In this document: one piece after another, positions 9,446 through 18,153 of the stretch
Numbering within the stretch: position 1 is the first letter of the stretch
How the letters are laid out: each line of letters begins with the position of its first letter
NCBI RefSeq assembly: GCF_003268635.1
Contig: NZ_CP029639.1
Span: 4,785,501 to 4,849,500 of the forward strand
Length of the DNA stretch: 64,000 bases
From: Paenibacillus sp. DCT19
GTDB lineage: Bacteria; Bacillota; Bacilli; Paenibacillales; Paenibacillaceae
Direction of reading: 5' to 3'
Notes under the pieces: model-generated
What the model was told of the DNA's origin: nothing
The model's database searches: none
The model's input: the letters and a program-made list of their open reading frames with translations, nothing else
Made by a program: the position numbers and the translations under genes

Positions 9446-9901
9446 TTAGAGAGCTTGATATGCCCTCAGCTTTGCCAGAAACGACGCAAAGCTGTCGGCA
9501 ATCACTCTTACATTCTCCTCCATTAACTGCTGAGCTTCCTCCGGTGTATCGGTCTCACTCTCGGCATCTTCCCGCACCATTGCTTCTTCATGCTCCATAA
9601 GTAAAACAACCGGACACGCTGAATGTTTACGATAATCTAGCAAATAGTTATTACCGCTGCTGACACTCCATGCGATTGGAATAATCCGCTTCGGATCAGG
9701 ATTCACATCATTTACCACCTGGATGTTATTCGTGATGAACTGGTCATCTAATTCAGAGAAGCGGATCTGCCAATCCGTTACCTCTCCGCTCTCCATGAGA
9801 TTGAATGAACTACCGCTGTTTGTCTGCTGAAAATCCAAATATTCCTGCGGAAATACAACTCCGTAATAGTCCTGTATGGTAGTAATATCAACTTTACTCA
9901 T
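9446..9901 (-). CDS. SMI1/KNR4 (SUKH-1) family protein
   Basis: A 151-residue cytoplasmic protein with the SUKH fold signature: an N-terminal helix plus PQEYLDFQQTNSG, the central IPIAWSVSSGNNYLLDYR strand pair, and a C-terminal helix ADSFASFLAKL. The family is best known as immunity proteins of polymorphic toxin systems. No toxin gene lies nearby; the next gene in the same direction is a DUF2625 protein. Start ATG at 9901 follows GGTGTGAAGAT. Confidence 0.85.
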   Translation of the reverse strand: MSKVDITTIQDYYGVVFPQEYLDFQQTNSGSSFNLMESGEVTDWQIRFSELDDQFITNNIQVVNDVNPDPKRIIPIAWSVSSGNNYLLDYRKHSACPVVLLMEHEEAMVREDAESETDTPEEAQQLMEENVRVIADSFASFLAKLRAYQAL

Positions 9902-9943
9902 ATCTTCACACCTTTCAGCATCATATTTGCTAACTTAAATGAA

Positions 9944-10600
9944 TTATCTCCCGCTTAACGCTATTTTCCATGCTTCTGTGATTGCAACAGGTGTTTTTTG
10001 ACTTGTCTTACCTCCACCTTCTTCCGTCCATAGGGGCGGATAATAAGCAAACACCTGTCCTTGCTCTAGCTGGTTCATATCATTCTGCCAATCTTGCCAG
10101 CGAAATGTCTGATAGAACTGCTCCAGGTCGCCATTCGCCAGCCAGTTTACAAACCCTGAATAGGCAAGTTCCGTCGATTCCCATTCCAACGTATCTGGTG
10201 CGAAATAGTATACGTGTCCGCTTCCTTCAAACTTCCCTGTATCTAATGCGAAAAATCCACCAGCGACATCATATGCAACGACCAGCATCCCTTCAAGAGC
10301 CTCTACAGCGGGATGGTCTGTAAGCCCATTCCAACTTGTCAAGCTCCCTGCGATCTGTTCTGTCTCTGCGCCAAGCAGGGTAATCCAGCCATGATCCACC
10401 AGAACTCCTCCTGTTTCATAGGCTATAACACCTAGATAAGATTTTGTGCTCACTTGAAGGGCATAGATCGCCTCTTCCCCCTTACTTCGTTGTGCTGGAA
10501 TAACGGTATACGTGTTGCTGCCTTCCTCCAATAGCTGCTTGAGTTCAGGCCATGCATCGTTCTCCAGATCCAACAGTTCATGTACCGATAATTTCTGCAT
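9944..10600 (-). CDS. DUF2625 family protein
   Basis: A 218-residue soluble protein that I recognise as DUF2625 from its layout: DAWPELKQLLEE near the N-terminus, then VDHGWITLLGA, then AYDVAGGFFALDTG, YYFAPDTLEWE and a C-terminal FRWQDWQNDM. The biochemical role is unknown. It sits between a SUKH gene and another small gene on the same strand, so the three may be co-expressed and share an immunity-like role. RBS AGGAG precedes the ATG at 10600. Confidence 0.8.
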   Translation of the reverse strand: MQKLSVHELLDLENDAWPELKQLLEEGSNTYTVIPAQRSKGEEAIYALQVSTKSYLGVIAYETGGVLVDHGWITLLGAETEQIAGSLTSWNGLTDHPAVEALEGMLVVAYDVAGGFFALDTGKFEGSGHVYYFAPDTLEWESTELAYSGFVNWLANGDLEQFYQTFRWQDWQNDMNQLEQGQVFAYYPPLWTEEGGGKTSQKTPVAITEAWKIALSGR

Positions 10601-10623
10601 CGTGATACTCCTCCTTTAGCGAT

Positions 10624-10923
10624 TCAATTTCTACCACCGTGTATACTCAATACTTCACCACATTCACAATCCAAATGCACACATAAGTCTATTTCCTCCC
10701 AGCTACCATCCATCCAATTATCCGGAGTGATCTCATGGGGATAAAACCATACGGAATAATAGGGCTTGCCATACTGCCTGGTATCATCCTCCAGAGATAA
10801 CTGAATGTGATAACACGTAATATCTACATTCCAATGCTTTGCCAGCTCCGACGCTCTGACGGCATCAATTGCCCGAACAAGATGCGAGGTGTACTGTTTA
10901 TCGACCTTCAAAATTTCATTCAT
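10624..10923 (-). CDS. Small hypothetical protein
   Basis: About 99 residues starting MNEILKVDK at 10923, with AGGAGGGG eleven bases upstream; a longer frame back to 10962 is possible but would place the RBS inside the gene. The protein is acidic and soluble, with WNVDITCYH, YSVWFYPHEITPDNW and a CVHLDCECGE tail with three cysteines. I do not recognise a family. It lies 23 bp before the DUF2625 gene on the same strand and is probably the first gene of a three-gene unit with it. Confidence 0.6.
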   Translation of the reverse strand: MNEILKVDKQYTSHLVRAIDAVRASELAKHWNVDITCYHIQLSLEDDTRQYGKPYYSVWFYPHEITPDNWMDGSWEEIDLCVHLDCECGEVLSIHGGRN

Positions 10924-11006
10924 GCTGGAATATGCCCCTCCTCTTCCGACTTCGAGATTCAATTACCTGTGCACGTCATTTTCATCTCTGTCCAAAAAAA
11001 AACAAC

Positions 11007-11035
11007 AAGAGCCCGCGAATAATTCACAGGCTCTT
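11007..11035 (-). terminator. Terminator after the PAS-GGDEF gene
   Basis: AAGAGCC and GGCTCTT arms enclose a smaller GAAT-A-ATTC hairpin. On the minus strand the stem runs into TTGTTGTTTTTTTTT. Confidence 0.75.
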
Positions 11036-11050
11036 ATTTTCAACAACCTT

Positions 11051-12025
11051 TTATAGATGATCTGCATGGGTTACACGGTTTCGACCTGCTGTTTTGGAAG
11101 CATAGAGTGCCTGATCTGCCCGCTGGAATACAGAAGTATCTGTATCCCCTTGTACCGCCGTAGCAGCACCGATACTTACGGTAATGTTATATTGCCCCCA
11201 ATCGGATGAAGCAACTTCAGAACGATATCGCTCTGCTGCCTCCATTGCTTGGTCATGATCGCATTCTGCTAGAATGATTACGAATTCTTCCCCGCCATAT
11301 CTTGCGACCACATCGCTACTGCGTGACATGGATTGCAGCAACCCAGCCAGATTTCCGAGTACCAGGTCACCGATTGGATGCCCATAGGTATCGTTAATGC
11401 TTTTGAAATGATCAATATCGACGACCAGCAGGGAGAAATCGCGTTGCTGCTGCTCAAACAGAATCAGGCTTGCCAGCAAGCTATTCTGGAAGAACCTCCG
11501 ATTTTTGAGACCCGTTAATGGATCTGTGGATGCCATCGCTTCTAATTGGTCGTTTACTTTGAGCAGTGCTTGTTGCTTTACCTCGTATTCCTCATGTAAA
11601 CGTTCAAGCTCTTTGTTGGCCTCTTGTGTCGCCTGGTATAGCTCCTGCAGTTTAGTTTTGGTCTGCAAAATATCCTTCTCATGCTCAATCCGTTTACGCA
11701 TGACAACGACAACACAGTCCACCACACTCTCTCCATCGCGCGTCTGCCGTACACCGTTCAGAAGAACCGGGACATCCTGTTGGTCACTGGTGCGAAAAGA
11801 AAAATACATTTCATCCACATGCCCATATAGCTGGATATAAGGATAGAAATACGTATGGAAAAACAATTTGTTCGTTACCGACATAGTCGATTCAATATGA
11901 CTCCCCAGCAATTGGCTATGCTCTACCTTGAGCATATTCAGCAATGTCTGGTTTACTGATCGCACAATACCTGAATCCGAGATAGAGAAGTATCCGCAAG
12001 GAGCCTGGTCTAGTTGGATATCCAT
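11051..12025 (-). CDS. PAS-GGDEF diguanylate cyclase
   Basis: Cytoplasmic enzyme predicted to make cyclic di-GMP from two GTP. Residues 1-110 form a PAS domain, about 115-165 a charged coiled coil (TKLQELYQATQEANKELERL), and 165-320 the GGDEF domain. The active-site loop reads RYGGEEF. The inhibitory I-site RxxD is present as RSSD, five residues before GGEEF, so product feedback is expected. The gene starts 23 bp after rsbQ on the same strand. In B. subtilis RsbQ acts through the PAS domain of the RsbP phosphatase; here the PAS module is joined to a cyclase instead, implying that RsbQ gates c-di-GMP synthesis. Confidence 0.92.
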   Translation of the reverse strand: MDIQLDQAPCGYFSISDSGIVRSVNQTLLNMLKVEHSQLLGSHIESTMSVTNKLFFHTYFYPYIQLYGHVDEMYFSFRTSDQQDVPVLLNGVRQTRDGESVVDCVVVVMRKRIEHEKDILQTKTKLQELYQATQEANKELERLHEEYEVKQQALLKVNDQLEAMASTDPLTGLKNRRFFQNSLLASLILFEQQQRDFSLLVVDIDHFKSINDTYGHPIGDLVLGNLAGLLQSMSRSSDVVARYGGEEFVIILAECDHDQAMEAAERYRSEVASSDWGQYNITVSIGAATAVQGDTDTSVFQRADQALYASKTAGRNRVTHADHL

Positions 12026-12048
12026 GTAACAACTGCCTTTCGTTCAAA

Positions 12049-12855
12049 TTAAACGCTTGCCAAGTAGTCTTTAATCAGACGACTCGTTTCCTCAGGCTGG
12101 CTTAGATGAGGATAGTGCCCCTTCGCCGTCATCTGTTGTAATCGGCTGTTTTTCAGATGAGCGTGCAGATAGTCCCCAACCTCAACTGGAGCTATACTAT
12201 CATCCGAACATTGCAGAATTAGAGAAGGAACCGAAGCTTGCTCCAGATCGACTCGACAATCCGAGAAAAACGTCACTTCAGCAAATTGTCGTGCAATATG
12301 CGGATCTCTGGAGCAGAAGCTTTTTTCCAGTTCTTCTGATAGCTCTGCCCGATCCGGGTTCTGCATCACAATTGGTGCGAGATAACTAGCCCAACCGATA
12401 AAATTCAACTGCATCATTTCAAGCAACTCATCAATGTCCCGTTTATCAAATCCACCATAATAATTCGGAAGGTCGTTCACATAACGTGGGGATGGCCCCA
12501 GCATGACCAATCGTTCAAAATACTTGGTTTCATGGATGGATGCAAGCATCCCTATCATGCTGCTAACGGAATGTCCTACAAAAATACTGTCTCGTATATC
12601 CAGCGTTTCCATAATCTCCAATACATCCTGCGCATAGCCATGAAGATTATTATATTTCCCAGCATCATAATAGTTAATTTGAGATTGTCCTGAGCCTACA
12701 TAATCGAACAATACCACACGGTAGTTGTCTACAAAACTAGGCACGATGTAACGCCACATATCCTGATCACATCCAAAGCCATGTGCAAATACAATCGTTT
12801 GGCTTCCCGTACCAAGTACCTTCACATTGTTGCGTTCGAGGACGTCAACTTTCAT
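12049..12855 (-). CDS. rsbQ: RsbQ-like alpha/beta hydrolase
   Basis: Close in pattern to B. subtilis RsbQ throughout (FAHGFGCDQDMW, LFDYVGSGQS, DGYAQDV-like HGYAQDVLE, GPSPRYVND, YYGGFDK). The nucleophile elbow is GHSVSS, the acid lies in QCSDDSIAP and the histidine in AKGHYPH, so the triad is intact. RsbQ is thought to supply a small hydrophobic ligand to a partner PAS domain, signalling energy stress. The start is taken at 12855, after AGAGGTG, rather than a GTG nine bases earlier. Its downstream partner is the PAS-GGDEF gene. Confidence 0.9.
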   Translation of the reverse strand: MKVDVLERNNVKVLGTGSQTIVFAHGFGCDQDMWRYIVPSFVDNYRVVLFDYVGSGQSQINYYDAGKYNNLHGYAQDVLEIMETLDIRDSIFVGHSVSSMIGMLASIHETKYFERLVMLGPSPRYVNDLPNYYGGFDKRDIDELLEMMQLNFIGWASYLAPIVMQNPDRAELSEELEKSFCSRDPHIARQFAEVTFFSDCRVDLEQASVPSLILQCSDDSIAPVEVGDYLHAHLKNSRLQQMTAKGHYPHLSQPEETSRLIKDYLASV

Positions 12856-13071
12856 CAAAATCACCTCTCTGAGGTAGTAGTCTACACCTTGATTTTATTC
12901 CATTATTATATCGGAAAATGTTGGAATATGGCTAAAAAATATTAATTTTTCATGCATAAAGTATTCAAATAATAGAAAACACGTGATAACTCACTCTTTA
13001 CAAACTGACCATCGTCAGATAAAATCATTCCAACATGCTTCATCGCAAAGAACATCATACGGAGGAAGATC

Positions 13072-14285
13072 ATGAGTACTTTAACAGCAGGAACAGCCTC
13101 ACAAAAATTATGGGGAAGATCGTTTATTTTCATTATGCTAGCCAATGCATTGTTATTTATGGCCTTTGAAATGCTTCTCCCCACCTTGCCCCTATTCGTT
13201 TCAACCCTTGGGGAGAAGCATCACAGATTGGACTCGTGACAGGAATTTTCATGTTCTCTGCAATTCTAGTTCGCCCCTTTACCGCTGTGCTTGCCACATG
13301 GATGGATAAGAAGTATTGGTTAATTATCGGTATCGCCATCTGTGCACTAATGACAGGATCATACTACCTCTCGTCAGGTATAGGTATGATTCTTGTATTT
13401 CGAGTGATCCACGGCTTCGGTTTTGGCTTAGCGACAACTTATTTCGCAACGATTGCAACCGAAAATATCCCCAAAACACGTCGCGGTGAGGGGATGGGCT
13501 ACTTTGGCGTCGGCGAGACAGTAGCGGTATCTATTGGTCCTCTGATCGGAACGACGCTACTGCTGCAATCCAGCTATCAAAGCCTGTTCATGGGTGGCAT
13601 GTGTATCTTATTGCTTGCACTACTCATGGCTGTATTTGTATCGCGCAAACCTAAACAGGTATCTGAAACTGAAGCACAGACTGCACCTGCAGCTACCGTG
13701 AAATTGATTGAGAAAAAGGTTCTTTTCCCTTCCCTTCTCATTATGCTGGTTGGTATTGCTGCTGGCGCAATTATGTCGTTTGTCGCCCTGTTTGCTAATG
13801 AGAGGGGCTTTACCAATATCGCATGGTTTTTCTTTATCGTGGCGATCGCGAGCTTTGTTGTTCGGCTGTTCTCCGGTAAAATGTTTGACCAGCTCGGCCC
13901 CGGTTCTGTGTTGCTGCCTGCGGCGGGATTTGCTATCGCTGGACTTTTGGTTCTGATCGTCGCCCAAAACGATGTTCAATTCCTCATCGCGGCTGCATTA
14001 TATGGCTTTGGCTTTGGGGCGATATTCCCGGCAATTCAGACTTGGTGCGTTAATCTAGTGGAAGAACATGAGCATGAAAATGCGATGGCCTCATTCTTTA
14101 ATTTCTTCGACCTCGGCATTGGCGGGGGTTCACTTGTATTAGGGGTCGTTGCCTCTGCATTTTCTTATACAATGGTGTATGCTATATCCATAGGTATTTT
14201 TGTGGTGTATATTTTGCTGTATCTGATCTACAGCTCTAAACAAAAGAACATCAAGAACCGTCCATTGGAGGTACACATTGAGTAA
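13072..14285 (+). pseudogene. MFS transporter interrupted by a one-base frameshift
   Basis: An ATG at 13072 with GGAGGAAG upstream opens a frame giving the usual MFS start (FIFIMLANALLFMAFEMLLPTLPLFVSTLG). It breaks after the GGGG run at 13210-13213 and stops at 13239. The rest of the protein (TGIFMFSAILVRPFTAVL to the C-terminus) continues in another frame to 14285. One added G in the run restores a continuous 404-residue, 12-helix exporter (LGGEASQIGLVTG). No other damage is seen in the 350 residues after the shift, so the break is recent or a sequencing error. It overlaps a TetR-type regulator gene by 8 bp, the usual exporter-regulator pairing. Substrate unknown. Confidence 0.85.
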
Positions 14286-14850
14286 ACAACGTATCAAAGA
14301 AATTGCGATTCAGCACTTTAACCGTTATGGGTATGAAGGAACCAAAATGGCTCAGGTTGCAGAGGAGGCTGGCATTCGTAAACAGTCCCTTGCCTATCAT
14401 TATGCAACGAAGAAAGCATTGCTGCTGGAGATCTATGAAGAGGTCGTGCAGGAGGAGCAGCAATTTGTGCGTCAATTTTTTAGCGAATCAAGCACAATTC
14501 CGTTAGAGCAACAGCTGCATTCTTTCCTGTTAGAGCACAAAAACCGCTTTTTGACCCATCCCAATGTAGCTTTTATGTACATTCTCTCCTTTATAACGCC
14601 ACTGGAGGTTCACGATTTTGTATTGGCTCAGTATCGAACCTACCTTGGTACGCTGAAGGAAGAATTGTCGGCTACCTTTGCCACCGTGCAGGCCACAGAT
14701 ATTCGTCTAAGTCCAGAAGAAGCGACGGTTGCCTTCGTTACTCTGATGGATGGACTTGATGTTCAGCTCGTCTATGAGACACGTCAGTCGTTCGAGCAGG
14801 CACTAGCCATCGCTTGGAATGTATTTTGGTCGGGCATTCAGCACAAGTAG
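14278..14850 (+). CDS. TetR/AcrR family transcriptional regulator
   Basis: A 190-residue repressor-type protein. The N-terminal helix-turn-helix spans about residues 5-50 (IKEIAIQHFNRYGYEGTKMA, then KQSLAYHYATKKALLLEIY); the C-terminal part is an all-helical ligand domain. The TTG start at 14278 follows TTGGAGG and overlaps the end of the MFS gene, so the two are translated together. It most likely represses the MFS gene and itself. Confidence 0.9.
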   Translation: MSKQRIKEIAIQHFNRYGYEGTKMAQVAEEAGIRKQSLAYHYATKKALLLEIYEEVVQEEQQFVRQFFSESSTIPLEQQLHSFLLEHKNRFLTHPNVAFMYILSFITPLEVHDFVLAQYRTYLGTLKEELSATFATVQATDIRLSPEEATVAFVTLMDGLDVQLVYETRQSFEQALAIAWNVFWSGIQHK

Positions 14851-14915
14851 CTAGTTCGTGTTCATTAGTACAGTTGAATTTTCTTAGTCACATTTAAAAA
14901 GATATCTGATAAAAA

Positions 14916-14942
14916 AAGCCCTGATCATCAAGATCAGGGCTT
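14916..14942. terminator. Bidirectional terminator
   Basis: A perfect 11-bp stem (AAGCCCTGATC / GATCAGGGCTT) with loop ATCAA lies between the convergent TetR and DUF1593 genes. A T-run follows it on the minus strand. Confidence 0.85.
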
Positions 14943-15000
14943 ACTTCTTCGTCTGGACGAATTCATCTGCACGAATAAGCTTCAATCCATTCGAAGGACT

Positions 15001-16632
15001 TTATTGCACTGTTACAATGACACGTTGGTAATGCTTCAAGTTATGCTCACCGTCATCTTGTACCTCTGCGATGATGTGAAGAGTGTCACCAGATTTGGCA
15101 TCCTCAGGCACCGTGAACGTTACCGTATCTGTATCTTTCCCTTGCAGTTCAAGCTCATCGAGCTTCTCATCCTTGGCCAATGGGCGCTGTAATCCAAGCT
15201 GCAGATCTCCAGCCATCTCAGGTGTTGCCTTGCCTTCCTGCTCCTTGGATTCCTGATAGGTGTCAGCTTCGAAATATCTCCACCATGTATATGTCAGCTG
15301 ATCGCCATCCGGATCTTGTCCTTCCGCGTGTAGTGTTAATTGTTCGCCTGGAGCTGCGGTCAGATCCAATCCTTCCTTAATGGTGAGCGTTGGGTTGTGG
15401 TTGGCATCCTCATATCGATCTGTTACACCCCAGTCTGCACGGGCTGCAAAATCATTCTGAATGTCATCAAACCATCTCATGAGAGAATATTCGGCTTCAT
15501 ACCGTTTGGAGTACGGATCGTAGTCCAATACATTATTGCGGTAGAGCTTATCGTTAACGACGCCAAAGCGTCCACCCCAGCCACCATACGATGGATCTTC
15601 CATACTGCGAAGACCGTTATCAATTAAATAGAAGAAAGATGGAGAATCCCCTTCCGAGATAAAATCATACTTATCATATTGCGGATTGTTCTTGAGGTAA
15701 TCCGCGCTGCCGCGTTGTTCCTCTGCTAATTCGCCTTCAATCATTTTGCCGTCACCCATCGTAGCGTACATATCCATCAGCTTGCCATGTCCGTTCAGAA
15801 GGTTCTTGCTCATCCAATCCCCGTGCAGCTTACTGTTTACTTCTTCGGCATGCAGCTTCCATGCATAGGCAAAATGCCAGAAGTTCGACTGATCGTTCAA
15901 AATACGAATATCCGGCCAGTTCTTCGCAATATATTCGTTGTAGCTGTCATCCTGGTCAAGGATGATATAGAGCAGCAACTTGTCACTCACCTTTTTCTGA
16001 ATATTAGCCCAATCAGCAGTATCCTTATATTGTTCTTCAATGGATTTCAGTGCCCGAGCGGTTGTGTTCGTTCCTCCCCAGGTCTGTACAACTAAATCCC
16101 TTGAGTCGTCATCGAGAAACAGTGTTTTCAAGAATTCCGAACCTTCTGTTTCCTTCTCCATCTCACCTTTATCAGAGATATTGCCAATTTTGGTCATGGC
16201 TCGAATCTCCTCAGGCTTAGGATAACCATCTGCATGTGTGCTTAAGTTAGGATATATTTCCTCGTAAGCATCCAGCATATCATACAGCCACTGAGTTCCA
16301 GTCCAGCGGAACGGTTCGATGCCTGCCTCCTTATCACCAGCATAGTGATAAACTGAGCTTGTAAGCACGATTCCGGCTAGATCCATCTCATTGGCATAAT
16401 AGAGATAACGAATGACAGAGTTCATATCATCCACTTCTCCATCTGTCGTGATCACCGTTCTTGCCTTCTGTTTCTCGTTATCTGCTGTCTGCTCAGGTTG
16501 GGTATCTTCCTGCTCTGTCGCCTGACTCCCTTGATTATCCGATGCTTGTGGCGTTGTAGAAGTACAACCACTCATAATGAGCATGCAAGCCAAGAGTGCA
16601 GCCAACATGCTAAACCCTGTTTTCTTATTCAT
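15001..16632 (-). CDS. Nucleoside-hydrolase-like lipoprotein (DUF1593 / Sde182 type)
   Basis: A 543-residue exported protein. The signal peptide ends in a lipobox (LIMSGC), followed by a Gln/Thr-rich linker. Residues 60-390 are a DUF1593 domain, related to inosine-uridine nucleoside hydrolases (VITTDGEVDDMNSVIRYLYY with the Asp cluster; VVQTWGGTNTTARAL). The C-terminal 120 residues form a beta-sandwich (GEQLTLHAEGQDPDGDQLTY). A Saccharophagus member of this family has been linked to cellulose binding; the reaction is unknown. The ATG at 16632 follows GGGGGAG. A LicT-type antiterminator and a cre box lie in the leader, which points to induction by beta-glucosides. Confidence 0.85.
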   Translation of the reverse strand: MNKKTGFSMLAALLACMLIMSGCTSTTPQASDNQGSQATEQEDTQPEQTADNEKQKARTVITTDGEVDDMNSVIRYLYYANEMDLAGIVLTSSVYHYAGDKEAGIEPFRWTGTQWLYDMLDAYEEIYPNLSTHADGYPKPEEIRAMTKIGNISDKGEMEKETEGSEFLKTLFLDDDSRDLVVQTWGGTNTTARALKSIEEQYKDTADWANIQKKVSDKLLLYIILDQDDSYNEYIAKNWPDIRILNDQSNFWHFAYAWKLHAEEVNSKLHGDWMSKNLLNGHGKLMDMYATMGDGKMIEGELAEEQRGSADYLKNNPQYDKYDFISEGDSPSFFYLIDNGLRSMEDPSYGGWGGRFGVVNDKLYRNNVLDYDPYSKRYEAEYSLMRWFDDIQNDFAARADWGVTDRYEDANHNPTLTIKEGLDLTAAPGEQLTLHAEGQDPDGDQLTYTWWRYFEADTYQESKEQEGKATPEMAGDLQLGLQRPLAKDEKLDELELQGKDTDTVTFTVPEDAKSGDTLHIIAEVQDDGEHNLKHYQRVIVTVQ

Positions 16633-16721
16633 CGTTACTCCCCCTTCTCGTTCTCGTGGTGATGTGTGTTCGGATTATCCTGTTCGATCTCTGTGCTTAA
16701 TATGAGCCATATAAAGCAAAA

Positions 16722-16803
16722 AAAAACCCAAACATCAACATGGGTAGGGCAATGCCTACACATATCGATATTTAGGTTTTGCCTGCGAAAGCAGTAACAA
16801 TCC
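16722..16803 (-). promoter_or_regulatory. LicT-type RNA antiterminator (RAT) plus overlapping terminator
   Basis: On the minus strand 16803-16775 reads GGATTGTTACTG, five bases, then GCAGGCAAAACC, the classic 29-nt RAT bound by BglG/LicT-family antiterminators. Its last bases (AACCTAAA) also pair with TTTGGGTT at 16722-16733 to form a terminator ending in a long T-run, so the two structures exclude each other. It controls the DUF1593 lipoprotein gene. Confidence 0.85.
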
Positions 16804-16840
16804 TTTAACTGTCTGAAAGTATATCATGACTACGCTTACT

Positions 16841-16854
16841 TGTAAACGCATTCA
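16841..16854. promoter_or_regulatory. CcpA-binding cre box
   Basis: TGTAAACGCATTCA matches the cre consensus TGTAANCGNWNNCA at every fixed position. It lies about 40 bp upstream of the RAT, as expected for catabolite repression of the same transcript. Confidence 0.6.
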
Positions 16855-16901
16855 ATACATAATAGGTCATATAGACCTAGATTCGTCCTATCTTTTCTAC
16901 G

Positions 16902-17285
16902 CTATCCTACCGTCGGTCTAAGCCATTCTACCTCGAACCCCAGTTGCTCCAGCTCTTTAAGTCCATCTTCAATATCGTAGTTAGTGGTTCCATCCCAGCC
17001 CTGCTGTACAGCAATTTCAATCCATTGCCTAATCCTCGCCGGATGGTTCAGATTGTAGTTTTCCTTCACGCCGGTGCGATGATTGAACAACAAGACGCCA
17101 CTATTTAATACATATCCTACGATATGATCATCCCAAGTATGGAATTGAACATATAGCGCATGTGTTTTTGAACCGTCATTGAAAACCTTAAGTTCTAACT
17201 TAGCTGTTTTATTGACTACTCTAGCTGTAATGATGTACTTATACGTCTGACCACCAACAACTATGTATCGCAGTTTCTTTTTCAT
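16902..17285 (-). CDS. Hypothetical protein
   Basis: About 127 residues beginning MKKKLRYIVVGGQTYKYIIT, a strand-rich N-terminal half (LYVQFHTWDDHIVGYVLNSG) and a helical C-terminus (RIRQWIEIAVQQGWDG, LKELEQLGFEVEW). The start at 17285 sits six bases after AGAGGTG; two alternative starts lie within nine bases. I do not recognise a family. It is the kind of small soluble protein that accompanies immunity-type genes, and a SUKH-like gene is its divergent neighbour. Confidence 0.65.
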   Translation of the reverse strand: MKKKLRYIVVGGQTYKYIITARVVNKTAKLELKVFNDGSKTHALYVQFHTWDDHIVGYVLNSGVLLFNHRTGVKENYNLNHPARIRQWIEIAVQQGWDGTTNYDIEDGLKELEQLGFEVEWLRPTVG

Positions 17286-17466
17286 CATAATCACCTCTAC
17301 TACCTTTACAATATGGAGTAAATACAGATTCGAAAATAAATGCCACCTTCCACTATTTTCATGTAAACTAAATCTTAGCTACAGTACAACAATGTATGGA
17401 GGAAACACGTCGAGCACAAGTACAAGTAAGTACCGTCCATTGTCTGATTAGGAGGATTAGAAGACT

Positions 17467-18123
17467 ATGAAGGAACTAAATACAGCGTTAATCCGTTTTA
17501 TCGAGCAACAGAATGTATACAATGAAGCCTATGGACTATTCAAAGACCATGATATACGTCCCCTCGCCAACCCGCAAGCACCTGTTATCGATGAGCGAAT
17601 TCCGCTCTCGCCGGAGCTGATCTACTTCTACTCCAACTATGAGATGGTGGATGCTAAGGCTGAGGGTACACTTAAAATGAAAAGCGCTGCTGTAGAGATC
17701 GGTGACGCTGCCCTGCTGTTTTTTGTTGCACCTGAGCATCTCTATCGTCAACAGTTGGGCTATCGCTGGATTGGCATGCAAGAGCCTTATCAAGAATCGC
17801 CAGACTGGAAGCCACAGCATGTCGTTATTGCTAACTTGAATGATGATCCTCTTATTGTGGATACACAAGCATCACAATCGCCTGTGTATGCAGCCTTTGC
17901 AGGTGGAGAGCCTCATCCAATTGCGAGATCATTTGCGGAATTTTTCGACGTTCTTGCTATTCTCATTGAAACTGCGCGAGTTTACGAGGGAGAAGTCAAG
18001 GACGAGGAAACGTATGAGACCAAACCCGAATACCTGGAGCACGTCATACCTCTATTGCGCGAAGTGCTCGAAGAAGAAGAGTACGTCACTCATTTACTCG
18101 CTTATCTATCGTTACAAGAATAG
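17467..18123 (+). CDS. SMI1/KNR4-like protein
   Basis: A 218-residue soluble protein. The pattern IPLSPELIYFYSNYEM, HVVIANLNDDPLIVDT, then SPVYAAFAGGEPHPIARSFA and EFFDVLAILIE fits the SUKH family: a strand pair reporting an Asp, a gap, then a final helix. A very acidic tail follows (VLEEEEYVTHLLAYL). The ATG follows AGGAGG at eleven bases. It is followed closely by a DUF1697 gene on the same strand. Confidence 0.75.
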   Translation: MKELNTALIRFIEQQNVYNEAYGLFKDHDIRPLANPQAPVIDERIPLSPELIYFYSNYEMVDAKAEGTLKMKSAAVEIGDAALLFFVAPEHLYRQQLGYRWIGMQEPYQESPDWKPQHVVIANLNDDPLIVDTQASQSPVYAAFAGGEPHPIARSFAEFFDVLAILIETARVYEGEVKDEETYETKPEYLEHVIPLLREVLEEEEYVTHLLAYLSLQE

Positions 18124-18153
18124 TTGAATCATTATAGGAATGGAGATATGGAT

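Noticed and set aside
13210..13213. Programmed ribosomal frameshifting in the MFS gene
   Set aside because: No slippery heptamer with a downstream stem is visible, and the same G-run defect occurs in unrelated genes.
13236..14285. A complete MFS gene starting at the GTG at 13236
   Set aside because: It would lack the first two helices and has no RBS; the missing part is present upstream in another frame, so it is one frameshifted gene.
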